Assembly: GCA_001464505.1 (NCBI GenBank)
Contig: LNEH01000183.1
Span: forward strand, 1-42,285
Origin: Verrucomicrobia bacterium Ga0077533
GTDB lineage: Bacteria > Verrucomicrobiota > Verrucomicrobiia > Opitutales > Opitutaceae
DNA length: 42,285 bases
Reading direction: 5' to 3'
A program made the translations under genes and the position numbers. The notes under the pieces were generated by a model, which saw nothing but the letters and a program-made list of their open reading frames with translations, had not been told where the DNA came from and did not search any database. This document shows, one piece after another, positions 42,189 through 42,285 of this stretch. Numbering within the stretch: position 1 is the stretch's first letter; every line of letters starts with the position of its first letter.

Positions 42189-42285
42189 CACTACTGTCCG
42201 GGACACGGAGCAGTAAAGTCCTATAACTTTCATGCTATGAGTTTCATCGGCCAATTTTGGGGTGTGACGCATTCTGAGCATAGGG
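42189..42285 (+). mobile_element. Possible left end of an insertion sequence, partial
   Basis: From about 42189 the repeat above is interrupted by CACTACTGTCCGGGACA, a near-palindromic end-like sequence. An ATG at 42237 then opens a frame (MSFIGQFWGVTHSEHR) that runs off the window. This fits the terminal inverted repeat and transposase start of an insertion sequence. The evidence is only about 100 bases, so this is tentative. Confidence 0.3.

Overview
The window looks like a chromosomal segment of a Verrucomicrobium, probably Opitutaceae-like. This placement is inferred from high G+C, a fused CcoNO oxidase, B12-dependent ribonucleotide reductase, DUF2934, cytochrome c maturation by system II, and abundant short palindromic intergenic repeats; there is no rRNA or other marker gene to prove it. 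The dominant theme is respiration and heme. About 30 genes are recognisable. I see no tRNA, rRNA or CRISPR array.

Layout. Positions 1-10.9 kb, almost all on the minus strand, form an electron-transfer block. In transcription order it holds a small periplasmic cytochrome c, a heptaheme NapC/NirT-type membrane cytochrome (ImcH-like), citrate synthase, NAD-malic enzyme, an 11-heme/cytochrome b fusion (CbcL-like, frameshifted), a HemN-like radical SAM protein, a multiheme lipoprotein cytochrome of the MtrA/DmsE type, and a partial outer-membrane beta-barrel of MtrB/PioB type. Together these are the expected parts of a quinol-to-cell-surface electron conduit. Positions 11-18.4 kb hold a duplicated-domain lipoprotein coupled to a fused CcsBA cytochrome c synthetase (frameshifted), hemN, a dihydroorotate-dehydrogenase-like gene and a universal stress protein. 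Positions 18.6-21.6 kb hold a denitrification operon: copper nitrite reductase with a C-terminal cytochrome c domain, a SUMF1-fold protein and a Sco copper chaperone. Positions 21.7-25.4 kb, minus strand, hold pdxH, a small helical protein and nrdJ. Positions 25.8-35.7 kb hold a PocR/AraC regulator, a DUF2934 protein and a complete cbb3 oxidase cluster (ccoS, ccoNO, ccoQ, ccoP, ccoG, a small membrane protein, a TauE/SafE-type protein, ccoI). Positions 35.8-38.2 kb hold a probable type II restriction-modification pair. Positions 38.2-42.1 kb, minus strand, hold adenine deaminase, an Xaa-Pro aminopeptidase (frameshifted) and a TPR protein. The right edge may be the start of an insertion sequence.

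Three cross-cutting signals stand out. (1) At least eight genes share one promoter architecture, YGCGCA, a 20-21 nt spacer, then a YATRYT-like -10 box. In several the -10 box is only 5-12 nt before the ATG, which implies leaderless or nearly leaderless mRNAs. (2) Many palindromic repeats are present, including a palindrome that sits inside coding sequence three times, with a compensated base change in one copy. In the cbb3 cluster repeats supply a stop codon, have replaced the start of ccoG, and extend the N-terminus of CcoI. (3) Five otherwise conserved genes (cbcL-like, ccsBA, ccoNO, ccoI, the aminopeptidase) are each broken once by what looks like a short out-of-frame deletion in a conserved segment. 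This is either a systematic assembly fault or real decay, and it must be settled before functional claims about those genes.

Inferred physiology: a facultative respirer that uses a high-affinity cbb3 oxidase at low oxygen, nitrite reduction to NO, and possibly extracellular or outer-membrane electron acceptors, with heme made by the oxygen-independent route.
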